64,000 nucleotides of DNA, taken from positions 1 through 64,000 of the forward strand of contig NZ_CADIKK010000038.1 of assembly GCF_902859915.1 (NCBI RefSeq), read 5' to 3'. The position numbers were made by a program, and so were the translations under genes. The notes beneath the pieces are model-generated. The model was given only the letters and a program-made list of their open reading frames with translations, was not told where the DNA came from and ran no database searches. The stretch comes from Paraburkholderia ultramafica. Its GTDB lineage: Bacteria > Pseudomonadota > Gammaproteobacteria > Burkholderiales > Burkholderiaceae. Below, one piece after another: positions 35,247-42,991 of the stretch; the stretch's first letter is position 1; every line of letters begins with the position of its first letter.

Positions 35247-35477
35247 ATGGCCCAATCGCAACGCGCACACATCTGTGCACATCCACTCGAAAAACTGGAC
35301 CTCAATAGCACCCTCGCGCTTATCCTGGAAACGGAGGATCCGTTCCTAATGCCGCTCTATCGATTCGAGGAAATCATCGAGATGGCAGCGCGCGAAGGCC
35401 TCGCTCCCGAACTACGCGGATATTTGTACGGCCTGTGCGACCAACGCCGCGTCGCGATCTACTCAGGCGGCCGCTGA
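35247..35477 (+). CDS. Small hypothetical protein after the TraK-like gene
   Basis: A 76-residue protein (HPLEKLDLNSTLALILETED, then YRFEEIIEMAAREG), helical and acidic. It starts 21 bp after the preceding gene and is probably co-transcribed with it. No known domain. Confidence 0.6.
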   Translation: MAQSQRAHICAHPLEKLDLNSTLALILETEDPFLMPLYRFEEIIEMAAREGLAPELRGYLYGLCDQRRVAIYSGGR

Positions 35478-35782
35478 CAGCGCGGACACCTCGCTCTCAA
35501 TTGGTCGTTGGAGAAACCGGCCTTCCGGATCAACCAACGCAGGATCATGATCACAAACACAGTCGGGAGCGAAAAGGCAGCATTAATCGCGCTCAAGTTT
35601 CGCGGCAGTGATGACGCGTTAAACGAATCGGAGTCGCATAACCCACTGAGGCAAATGACGAGCCGCGCAAGACAGGATTTTTGCCAAAGGGGTGAGCAAT
35701 TTCCCCCGGTTTGGGAGTAAGTCGGGGACGGTAGCCGCGCGGCTGCCGACACAAAATTGACCATTCATGAATGGAGAACCGC

Positions 35783-36163
35783 ATGAACCAGCCTCACTAT
35801 GGCAAAACCGTTTCGGCGGAAGAAACCGTCAAGCGCGGGACTATCTTTATGTACGCGTTCATGGCGGTCATGCTCACGATCCCGATCCTAGGAATGCTGA
35901 TTGGCGCGTGGCTGGCGATCCGAACCGTCGCAACGGTCTTCTTCCGCAGCGGGCAGCTTGGCCAAGACGTAGCGCTATCCGTTTTGGCCGTTATCGTCGG
36001 CTTCGCCGGGATGTGCGCCACGTTGTGGACGTTCACGGTCGGTCACGGCGTCCTCGGCCTGATTGCAGACTTCTTGCTTAATCTTTGGATTGTGCGCGGG
36101 ATCGTCTTCGGGCGTCTCGCCCACATTTATACCGTGCCCCAGCGACAGTGGCCAACAAACTAA
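35783..36163 (+). CDS. Small inner-membrane protein
   Basis: About 126 residues with two or three hydrophobic segments (FMYAFMAVMLTIPILGMLIG; VALSVLAVIVGFAGMCATLW; a weaker one near the end). I chose the ATG at 35783; the ATG at 35771 adds four residues. Function unknown. Small membrane proteins here can serve entry exclusion or mating-pair roles, but nothing specific is seen. Confidence 0.6.
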   Translation: MNQPHYGKTVSAEETVKRGTIFMYAFMAVMLTIPILGMLIGAWLAIRTVATVFFRSGQLGQDVALSVLAVIVGFAGMCATLWTFTVGHGVLGLIADFLLNLWIVRGIVFGRLAHIYTVPQRQWPTN

Positions 36164-36463
36164 GCTCAGCGACTCGCAGGGTGAAGCGAAAACGAATCGG
36201 GGTAGGACGCCAGCGACGAAAGCGATGAACAATACAAATCAGGGAATCAATGACGAAAAGCCTGGACGTGAAAATCACCCTGCTCGCGGCAATGGTGAGC
36301 GCAGCATTTCTTGGCGCACGCGACTGCGGGGGTAGTGCCAGCGGCAGCACGAGGACGGCAGTACGGACAGGTACCTGTTTCCCTATCCTGAGGAGCGTCC
36401 GTTCAATCCTGGAAACCCGCACCCGGAGGCCGTGAGCAGGCTTCGAATCCGGTTTTCCCACGG
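36164..36463. other. Intergenic; weak frame with signal-peptide-like start
   Basis: A plus-strand frame at 36250-36435 begins like a lipoprotein or signal peptide (MTKSLDVKITLLAAMVSAAF) but continues with atypical Arg/Thr-rich sequence. I do not count it as a gene. The 3' end of the topB-like gene follows. Confidence 0.35.
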
Positions 36464-37705
36464 CTATTCTTCAATCCCCTCGGTGTGCTGCTCATCCCCG
36501 CCGGCTGGCTGGTCGGCTACTTTCCAGCCGTCAACCAACGTTTTCTTCCACGTTGACCCGAACATGTCATCGCCGTACTGTCCTTCGAGGTTGAACTGCA
36601 GGAATTTGTGCTTCGGGTAGAACTGCGCGATGTAGCGGCGCGCAACGGCATCGAAGACCCGCTGCTCGCCTTCAGTCAGCCCAGTTGCAAGCTTACCGGT
36701 CGGTATAATGGCATGGGGTATGGCGGCCTTGGAGTCGTCCCAGCAGGCGTATTCGATTTTTGGGTTCGTCCCGTTCGCGTACCTGGTATACATCCCGGAA
36801 ATCCCCTTCAGCACGCCCGGCGCTTCGGCGTGCATCGACTTCGGCAGATACTGGCAATCGGTCCAACCATAGCTGACCATCCCCCGGGTCTCATAGAGGT
36901 CCTGCACGGCCCGAGACGTCTCCTTTGCCGACATGCTGTGGCGTGCGGACATTTCCGTTTGCAGCTTGGCGAGGCTGTAAGGGAGCGGCGGGGCCTGTTC
37001 TCGGGTGATTTCCTGAAAGTCGGTGCACTTGCCTACCAGACCCTGCCGGATACGTGCCAGGATTGCCTCCGCAACGCGCCGGTCGATGATGCGACCTTCC
37101 GCGTCAATACCCTGGTCGTCCGCGCCCTCGATGCGACCTGTCCACGTCAGAACAACGCCATCAGGCAGTATGATCCTGGGGACGTAATACGTGACCGGCT
37201 TGAAGCTACGAATTTCCAGTTCACGCATGAGCACGAGGCCAAGCGCCTCCACGCACCCAACGTCAATTTCCACGTCGAATACCTCACGCCTATGGGCGTG
37301 GTCCACATACGTTTCGTCGCCCTTGCTTCGCCGGCGAACCGGCGAAGCAAGGGCGACGCGCAAAGATGCTTTGTTGGTCGCGGTGATGGCCACGCGTTCG
37401 ACGAGTTTGCCCGATCCCGCCGGATCGAACCCGGCGTACGCAATCACCTCATCTGCTCTCAATCGCCCTTCGCGGTCAAGGCCACTCGCGTTGACAATGA
37501 TGTCCGCCTCTTTCAGAAGCTTGACAACGGTTCTCAAATGGTCGGCCGTTCGCTTGTCGGGATCCCGCAACTGCCCGATATTGTTCGTAACGTAGTCGCC
37601 ATTCTTGAGTACATAGACACCACCGCGTCGTTCTTTGATACCCAGGTACTCAGCAATGTGTCTTGCCACGCCGGGTGTTTCGGCGAGATAGGTACGCCTT
37701 GGCAT
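36464..37705 (-). CDS. Topoisomerase III-like protein lacking key catalytic residues
   Basis: 413 residues from the ATG at 37705, against ~650 for E. coli TopB. The TOPRIM part starts TYLAETPGVARHIAEYLG. The acidic motif is GLDREG (residues 75-80), missing the first Asp of the usual DxDREG. A block of ~100 residues that normally follows TOPRIM is missing, and its place is taken by a peptide encoded by a perfect 19-bp palindrome (residues 117-130). The active-site box, usually SYPR-TD, is SYGWTD (Tyr279 kept, Pro-Arg replaced by Gly-Trp). The protein should be impaired as a topoisomerase. It may be decaying or serve a non-catalytic DNA-binding role. It is related to the fragments at 93-530 and 4217-4462. 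Confidence 0.75.
   Translation of the reverse strand: MPRRTYLAETPGVARHIAEYLGIKERRGGVYVLKNGDYVTNNIGQLRDPDKRTADHLRTVVKLLKEADIIVNASGLDREGRLRADEVIAYAGFDPAGSGKLVERVAITATNKASLRVALASPVRRRSKGDETYVDHAHRREVFDVEIDVGCVEALGLVLMRELEIRSFKPVTYYVPRIILPDGVVLTWTGRIEGADDQGIDAEGRIIDRRVAEAILARIRQGLVGKCTDFQEITREQAPPLPYSLAKLQTEMSARHSMSAKETSRAVQDLYETRGMVSYGWTDCQYLPKSMHAEAPGVLKGISGMYTRYANGTNPKIEYACWDDSKAAIPHAIIPTGKLATGLTEGEQRVFDAVARRYIAQFYPKHKFLQFNLEGQYGDDMFGSTWKKTLVDGWKVADQPAGGDEQHTEGIEE
37316..37357. repeat. Perfect 19-bp palindrome inside the topB-like gene
   Basis: Positions 37316-37334 and 37339-37357 are exact inverted copies separated by CGAA. It is GC-rich and lies in-frame exactly where the gene lacks a conserved block. 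Confidence 0.9.
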
Positions 37706-38360
37706 AGATTCAGTTATGGTCCTTAGTCGAAGCCTTGATGACGCTGGCCGATCGGCATCATCGTCATCCCCGTGAGTCAAGGATACTCGCACCCATGGGG
37801 GCCACGAAATAGCGAGTTCGCCACCGTTACCGGCGAGCGCGACCAGATCACCCCATGGCGGGATTCAGCATGACACGAAAATATCGCCTTCAGAGCCTTT
37901 GGGGTAGTTTGGGGATGGGCCGTCAGGCAACCCACACGAGGCGCACCAAGCGGCTAATTTCAAGCTGCAGGCCATCGCCAGGCTCCCCGTTTCTGCAAAC
38001 CTTTTACGACGATTGTGGTCCGGGAACGTTTCCGGCGAAGGCCGCGAGGATTCGAGTTGATTTTGCTGGGTGCCGCGAGGCACCCAGCAAAATTCTTTAC
38101 TCGAACTGCCGGCCACTAGGCCGGCTTAGCTCGCCTTCGAAGAGATGCCGAACACCCCGGGGCGCTTTGCGCATCCTCCATGGACTGGATCAAGAGTTGC
38201 TGGAGTTTCGCTGTCGTTGGAGTGTGAGTCGCGCCATGCGTACTTCATCTTTTTCGACTTGTCCACATCAGGCGAGGGTTAGATATATAGGTTAAGAATG
38301 GTTAACGGCTTTCTGTCCATTGCAAACCCTGACCGGGCGTGGGTTTGCGCCAAGAGGGGT
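37706..38360. other. Region between topB-like gene and iterons
   Basis: No supported gene in ~650 bp. It contains the 15-bp-stem hairpin at 38060-38093, a second small GC palindrome near 38106-38122, and the AT-rich stretch just before the iterons (38280-38310). It is probably part of the replication origin region. Confidence 0.5.
38060..38093. repeat. Strong hairpin between topB-like gene and origin
   Basis: ATTTTGCTGGGTGCC (38060-38074) pairs fully with GGCACCCAGCAAAAT (38079-38093) around GCGA. It could be a bidirectional terminator protecting the origin from transcription. Confidence 0.75.
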
Positions 38361-38595
38361 GGAATGCTGTACCGTGAATGCGGAACGCCATACCGTGACA
38401 GCGGAATGCCATACCGTGGGACCCGGAATGCTATACCGTGGTCGAATGAGCTTATCCACAACGGCATAAAATGTCCTCTCCAAGCGCTGAAGCCGAATGC
38501 TTGTCGTGGTCAAAGTTGCGCTACAGACAATTTGCTCCACAGTCAAATAACCCTACGAGAACGGACACCACGGTCAGATGGAATGCTGTGCCGTG
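38361..38595. other. oriV: Plasmid replication origin: iterons and DnaA box
   Basis: Four direct repeats of a GGAATGC-ATACCGTG-type unit start at 38361, 38382, 38403 and 38425 (spacing 21-22 bp, one helical phase). A fifth copy starts at 38580. A perfect DnaA box, TTATCCACA, lies at 38452-38460. This layout next to the trfA-like gene is that of an iteron-controlled origin. The initiator should bind the 16-bp units. Confidence 0.88.
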
Positions 38596-38642
38596 GTGTC
38601 GCGCCGGAAGTAGGCAAAAAAAGGCGGAATCGTATGACGTGG

Positions 38643-39635
38643 TTAGGCAGGCCCTCGAACCCACCTGACCATCGTGTCATCCTTGTAAAACCTCACGTCT
38701 AACAGCACACCAACTCGCTCAAGTTCCTCAAGGGCCTCACGAAGGGCCTCACGGAATTTTCTTGTGGGCGAGTTATAGCCGCACCACTCTTTCAGGTGTT
38801 CAACGCTGATCTGATGCAAACCGCGGCGATGACTCATGGCGTAAGATTGCAGCCACTTTGCCATGTGAATCCGCTTCTTGATCTGCCTGCGTTTGGCGAG
38901 GTCAATAAAGGAAAATTCATTATTCTGGAACAGTTTCAGGATGTTGCTACTGATCGTGAATTCCCATTCACCGGTGTCTTTGTCCTGTACCCAACTCGCG
39001 ACGAGCGGCAAATGCGCGTTGTAACGGTTCGTCTCAATCGACAACGTGCCGGTGAGACGTCTGAACGACTTATTGAGCCATTCATAGGCGGACGTTCCAA
39101 ATGAACCTGTCGTGCGACTTGGCTTCCAGCCAAGGGCCTTGAAAAACGCCGCCCGGTCGCAACGCACGGGCGTATTGAGGGCTACGCCCTGTGCCAATTT
39201 AAGCGCGAGCATGAACACTTCCTGGTCGGCCATATCTAGTTGCGTGCCCTTCCACTTCGCCGTAACGCCTTGCGGCGAAGGAAGTTGGGTATCGTTGTAC
39301 TCCCGGCGCTCTTTGCAGGGTTGAATCGGCGCGAACAAGGGTGTCCGAAGAAGATGGTTTGGAAGTGCGGCGATATGTTCGTCGAGAAAAAATGGAAATT
39401 GCGACTGTCCAATACTGCCGCTCGCGAGTTTCGATTCACTCCCAGATGCCGGTGTCCTCTGCTGGACTGCCCCCGCCTTAGCCCGAGACTTGGCTCCCCG
39501 TTCCCTGACCTTAGGAAACTTTACCAGTGCTTCGGCGATCGCCTTCCCCGACTTGACCGCGTGAGTAGCATCGTGACTCTCCTCAGCCTCAATCTCTTCG
39601 GATACGAGTCGATCTTCAAATTCCGGAAGGTTCAT
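38643..39635 (-). CDS. trfA: TrfA-type plasmid replication initiator
   Basis: A 330-residue protein. The N-terminal ~80 residues are disordered. The initiator core contains PLFAPIQPCKERREYNDTQL, the LDMADQEVFMLALKLAQGV segment, SFRRLTGTLSIETNRYN and the C-terminal winged helix (RRGLHQISVEHLKEWCGYNS). These are the hallmarks of the TrfA family of IncP and related broad-host-range plasmids. It binds the iterons at 38361-38595 just downstream and opens the origin with DnaA. Its start overlaps the stop of the HTH gene by 4 bp. Confidence 0.9.
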   Translation of the reverse strand: MNLPEFEDRLVSEEIEAEESHDATHAVKSGKAIAEALVKFPKVRERGAKSRAKAGAVQQRTPASGSESKLASGSIGQSQFPFFLDEHIAALPNHLLRTPLFAPIQPCKERREYNDTQLPSPQGVTAKWKGTQLDMADQEVFMLALKLAQGVALNTPVRCDRAAFFKALGWKPSRTTGSFGTSAYEWLNKSFRRLTGTLSIETNRYNAHLPLVASWVQDKDTGEWEFTISSNILKLFQNNEFSFIDLAKRRQIKKRIHMAKWLQSYAMSHRRGLHQISVEHLKEWCGYNSPTRKFREALREALEELERVGVLLDVRFYKDDTMVRWVRGPA

Positions 39636-40033
39636 TTGGCCTCCCGTGCTACCAACTGCTGTGCCTGCCTCTGTCGCTGTTGCAGCTTCGTTGGCCGACC
39701 GACCTGCCGAGGGAGTGCTTCTTGCGCGCTCTGTGCCGGGCGAGCGACTTGCTGGCGTGAGGTACCGTTCACAACGGGGCTTACATCAACCTCCTGCTGA
39801 TGTTCCTTGAGCCATCGGAGAACTTCTGATTCAAGCCAAACTCGCCCCCGCCTGCCGGGTATCTTTATTGATGGCGGCAGCCGGTGCGGGGCTCGCGTGA
39901 GATCTTTGAATATCGTTTCGGCGGTGCGACGGAGATAAGTCGCGCCGAGTTCGTGCGCGTCGAGCGTACGATCAAGCAGTCGACCAAGCAGTGCGCTCGG
40001 CGACGTGATGCTGACGGAGTTTTTCGTGGACAC
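39632..40033 (-). CDS. HTH protein upstream of trfA (replication-linked regulator)
   Basis: A 133-residue protein. The first ~80 residues look like a helix-turn-helix that selects DNA: LDAHELGATYLRRTAETIFK, then LPPSIKIPGRRGRVWLESEV and LRWLKEH. This is the excisionase/AlpA-like 'R-x-G-R-x-W' pattern. The tail is Gln/Arg-rich. Its overlap with trfA suggests translational coupling, and it may regulate initiator synthesis or aid origin function. Confidence 0.7.
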   Translation of the reverse strand: MSTKNSVSITSPSALLGRLLDRTLDAHELGATYLRRTAETIFKDLTRAPHRLPPSIKIPGRRGRVWLESEVLRWLKEHQQEVDVSPVVNGTSRQQVARPAQSAQEALPRQVGRPTKLQQRQRQAQQLVAREAK

Positions 40034-40560
40034 GTGTGCCTATCTTCAGCGTGCCAGGAGCAGCCGTAGGCGATAGCCGGAGTGCCTCGGGTCTGGGCTG
40101 AAGACAGGTGTTCTACAGACGAACGCATCCCCAGCACCAGGAGCAACCTGGTTGGTCCACGGACCTAGGCTGAAGACAGGGAATTGTCCCAATCGCAACT
40201 ACTAACAACCGCGCTTGGGTACCGATCGCACGCATTTGCTGCGCAGAAATGAGATTCCGCGGCCGTGGCCTAGCCCCATTCCCTTTGCCCTGACAGGCGC
40301 ACAGCCGATGCTTCGCGACGAACTGCCGCCCTCCAGTCTCTCCAGGGAGCCGACCCCAGCGGCTATAGCAAGACCAGCACCTCAAGTTAATCGGTCATCC
40401 CTCGAGGATCCGCTACTCAAGACAGTAGCGCAGCATTGACCCCTTTATACCCAAGACAAGCGTCCTGCGCAACCCCGTACATCCGCAAGGCACCGCGCAT
40501 GGGACACGTTTGGGACACCGCACAAGGAATTACAGGGAAGTGAAGGGAGGCATGGCCAAC
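40034..40560. other. Upstream region of the replication operon
   Basis: No gene supported. GCTGAAGACAGG occurs at 40097-40108 and 40169-40180, with an inverted TCTTCAGC at 40043-40050. These may be operator half-sites for the HTH protein. The trfA operon promoter should lie here. Confidence 0.45.
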
Positions 40561-40598
40561 AAAATAAAAACCCGCGAAGCCTTACGCTACGCGGGTTT
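40561..40598 (-). terminator. Intrinsic terminator downstream of the tRNA 3' fragment
   Basis: AAACCCGCG (40568-40576) pairs with CGCGGGTTT (40590-40598). On the minus strand the stem is followed by T-rich sequence. The position directly behind the tRNA-like 3' end suggests that it is the original tRNA terminator. Confidence 0.8.
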
Positions 40599-40611
40599 CC
40601 GTGAAATCACT

Positions 40612-40657
40612 TGGTGGAGAGGAAGGGGCTCGAACCCTCGACCTTCGCATTGCGAAT
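40612..40657 (-). other. tRNA 3' fragment, probable attachment site
   Basis: On the minus strand this reads as a tRNA from the anticodon loop to the CCA end: TTCGCAA loop (anticodon CGC, alanine, if the stem were complete), TGCGA, AGGTC, a T-arm GAGGG-TTCGAGC-CCCTT and the acceptor CCTCTCC-A-CCA. The 5' half is absent: the sequence on the right side diverges. This is the footprint left by a tRNA-targeting integrase, whose gene starts 94 bp away. Confidence 0.75.
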
Positions 40658-40750
40658 GTAAAAACCTCGCTATATAGATTAGGGCGACTAGCGTCCCTTT
40701 CGATTATTTGCCACAATCTTGCCACAATCCGTTCAAGCGAGCACCGAGAA

Positions 40751-41878
40751 ATGCCGACCATTCGAAAGCGTGGACTGTACCAATGGGAGGCACAGGTACG
40801 CCGACGCGGCTACCCAGCGCAAAGCAAAACCTTTAATACCAAGGCTGAGGCGGAAGCTTGGGCCAGCATGATCGAATCGGAAATGTCCCGCGGTGTATGG
40901 GTCAGCCGCAGCGAGGCTGAGGCGACGACGCTCTTCGAAGCACTGAAACGCTACGAGGAAGAAGTCTCGCTGTTAAAGAAGGGCGTTGCACAGGAGGCTT
41001 CCGTCATCAAGACCTGTCAGGCAGTCGAACTAGCGAAGCGGCCGCTAGCCGCGATCCGCAGCGCAGATATAGCGAAGCTCCGTGACGAATGGCTGAAGAA
41101 CTACAAGCCCGCGACAGTGCTACGCCGCTTAGCGGTCCTGTCCCACGTGTTCAACATCGCCCGAAAAGAATGGGGCATGGAAAGCCTCTCGAATCCGGTT
41201 GAGCTCGTGCGAAAGCCACAGCCAAATAACGCACGCACTCGGCGCATTGCTGCCGGCGACGCATCTACCGTTGCTCCTGGTGCGGAAGAGCCCGAGTCAG
41301 AACGCGGCGCGCAAGACGGCGAGCTTGAGCGCGTGGCGAGGGCTAGTGGCTCAGCATTGCTGCCGCCCATCATTTGTCTAGCTGTCGAAACTGCGATGCG
41401 TAGGGGCGAGATAGTGTCCCTGTTGTGGATGCACGTAGACCTCAATCGCTGCGTCGTGCATCTACCGTCGACGAAGAACGGGAGCGCCCGCGACGTGCCC
41501 CTGTCTTCGCGTGCCGTTGCAGTGCTCCGGCCATTGAAAGACTCGTACGACGCCAAGGGCAATCCGACCGAAGACGGCGACAGCGACGCCGACCGCGTGT
41601 TCGAGATTCGCACCGACGCCGTTACTAGAGCCTTCGAGCGCGCAGTGACACGAGCTCGGAAGACTTACGTTGATGAGTGCCGCGCGGCCAAATTGAAGCC
41701 AGACGGTAAGTTTTTGACCGACCTTCGCTTTCACGACTTGCGGCACGAGGCGACGTCCCGCTTGGCGTCGATCTTCCCGATGCATGAACTAACCAAGATA
41801 ACGGGCCACAAAGACCCACGCATGTTGATGCGGTACTACCACCCGCGAGCCGAGGATCTAGCAAAGAAACTATCGTAA
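40751..41878 (+). CDS. Phage-type tyrosine integrase of the defence island
   Basis: A 375-residue integrase. The N-terminal arm-type domain (KRGLYQWEAQVRRRGYPAQS) is followed by a SAM-like core-binding domain and the catalytic domain, with Arg in AVETAMRRGEIVSL, H-D-L-R-H in LRFHDLRHEATS and the second His and Tyr in ITGHKDPRMLMRYYHP. I chose the ATG at 40751; the longer frame runs through the tRNA remnant. It probably inserted the 40.66-55 kb island at the tRNA 3' end just upstream. Confidence 0.92.
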   Translation: MPTIRKRGLYQWEAQVRRRGYPAQSKTFNTKAEAEAWASMIESEMSRGVWVSRSEAEATTLFEALKRYEEEVSLLKKGVAQEASVIKTCQAVELAKRPLAAIRSADIAKLRDEWLKNYKPATVLRRLAVLSHVFNIARKEWGMESLSNPVELVRKPQPNNARTRRIAAGDASTVAPGAEEPESERGAQDGELERVARASGSALLPPIICLAVETAMRRGEIVSLLWMHVDLNRCVVHLPSTKNGSARDVPLSSRAVAVLRPLKDSYDAKGNPTEDGDSDADRVFEIRTDAVTRAFERAVTRARKTYVDECRAAKLKPDGKFLTDLRFHDLRHEATSRLASIFPMHELTKITGHKDPRMLMRYYHPRAEDLAKKLS

Positions 41879-42199
41879 CCTCAACGGCGGCTTGCATCGC
41901 GTCTTGCCCAAGCCCCCTCTACTTCGGGCGTCGAGGCGACGCGCGAGTCGTTGTGAAGTCCGACGATTCCCACTCGATTGTTGATGTTAGAGAAACCATG
42001 GTATTTCAATGCAATTTGGCAGATCCCCATCGCCCGATACCACTAAAAATGCCATTCTCACGCACCGACGACTTCTCATTCACACTAGCGACTGCGTCAA
42101 TTCACACTGCTGCGATAGCAGCGTGACTACCTTCTTGTCGAAGGATTCGAAGGTCTCACCGCCCAACCACTGACCTTCATGCGCGATACGGACCTCTGG
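41879..42199. other. Intergenic, convergent 3' ends
   Basis: About 320 bp between the integrase (+) and the HNH gene (-). No gene or clear hairpin terminator was seen. Confidence 0.4.
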
Positions 42200-42991
42200 C
42201 TACTCGAAGCCAAATCTCTTGCGATGGCGCGCCATTTGTAAGCGGTGCGGCGCTTCAAGATGAAGGGGCGGCACGTTGGAAAGGCCCAGAGCTGTCTTGG
42301 CCTTGGGGCTGAGGCCCGGCTTGGCTAGCACCGCGCCATCATTGGCAAAACTCACCAGCCCCGCGTCGAAGGCGGCATCCCAGTGAGCGCATAGGAGCAG
42401 GCCGTTGAACACGTTAAGCCGCTCGGCGTCGCTTGCGCATTCGGCCCAGGGGATGATGTGGCTGGCGCGCAAGAGCGCCGGGTCGGTGACGCCGGTGAGC
42501 GGGCAAGCACCCCAGTAGTCGATCAGTGCGGCGCGGAAGAAGCCCTGTCCCACGCGCTGTCGTACGATGCGGTCGACCTCGGTATCGCCTAGCCCCGCGA
42601 CTTCGGCCTCAAACTGGGTGAAGGGGAAGGTCGGCAGGCTGCGCGCGAGATGGAAGGCGCGGCTGAGCGCGCAGCGCATGTCCGCCTGCAGCGCGAAGGC
42701 GAAGGCGCCCTTGCACGGCGGAGGGGCCGGGCCGGAAACCGCCTCAGGCAGTTCGGAAGCGAGGACTTGCGCCACGCCGGCATGCTCCACCCCGAGGAAC
42801 CACGGCGCACCGTCATCAGAAGCACCGCAGGCGAGCGCCACCTCGCCGGGCACGCCTTCGTCCGAGCGGAACCACAGCCACCCGTCCGCCTCGCCGTTGG
42901 CGCGGCGATAGCCGTGGTTCCACGCTGCCTGTTCAAGCTCGGTGCGCAGAATCGGGTGCGGGGTGGAACGGCGCAGGGTGGTTGAGGTCAC
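42200..42991 (-). CDS. HNH endonuclease, last gene of the DISARM-like operon
   Basis: A 263-residue protein. The C-terminal part (~160-215) is an HNH nuclease of the HNH_2 type: CPLTGVTDPALLRASHIIPW, then LNVFNGLLLCAHWDAAFDAG, with the His-Asn-His metal positions visible. The N-terminal ~150 residues are a separate domain that could read modified or foreign DNA (W-x-W-F-R-S-D-E-G and GVEHAGVAQVL segments). It overlaps the methylase gene by 4 bp, so it is co-translated with it. In this operon it is the best candidate for the DNA-cutting effector, in place of the phospholipase-D nuclease DrmC of classic DISARM. Confidence 0.88.
   Translation of the reverse strand: MTSTTLRRSTPHPILRTELEQAAWNHGYRRANGEADGWLWFRSDEGVPGEVALACGASDDGAPWFLGVEHAGVAQVLASELPEAVSGPAPPPCKGAFAFALQADMRCALSRAFHLARSLPTFPFTQFEAEVAGLGDTEVDRIVRQRVGQGFFRAALIDYWGACPLTGVTDPALLRASHIIPWAECASDAERLNVFNGLLLCAHWDAAFDAGLVSFANDGAVLAKPGLSPKAKTALGLSNVPPLHLEAPHRLQMARHRKRFGFE

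Noticed and set aside
31572..35477. Self-transmissible conjugation system
   Set aside because: Only relaxosome genes and oriT are present; no coupling protein or mating-pair genes occur in the window.
36608..37726. Long plus-strand frame of 372 codons
   Set aside because: It is antisense to the topB-like gene, has no recognisable domain, and its openness follows from the high GC of the true gene.
38361..38595. Short regularly spaced repeats that could suggest a CRISPR array
   Set aside because: The spacing is 21-22 bp with almost no spacer, next to a trfA-like gene and a DnaA box. They are replication iterons, and no cas gene is present.
40612..40657. Functional tRNA gene
   Set aside because: Only the 3' half is present; the 5' acceptor strand and D-arm are missing.
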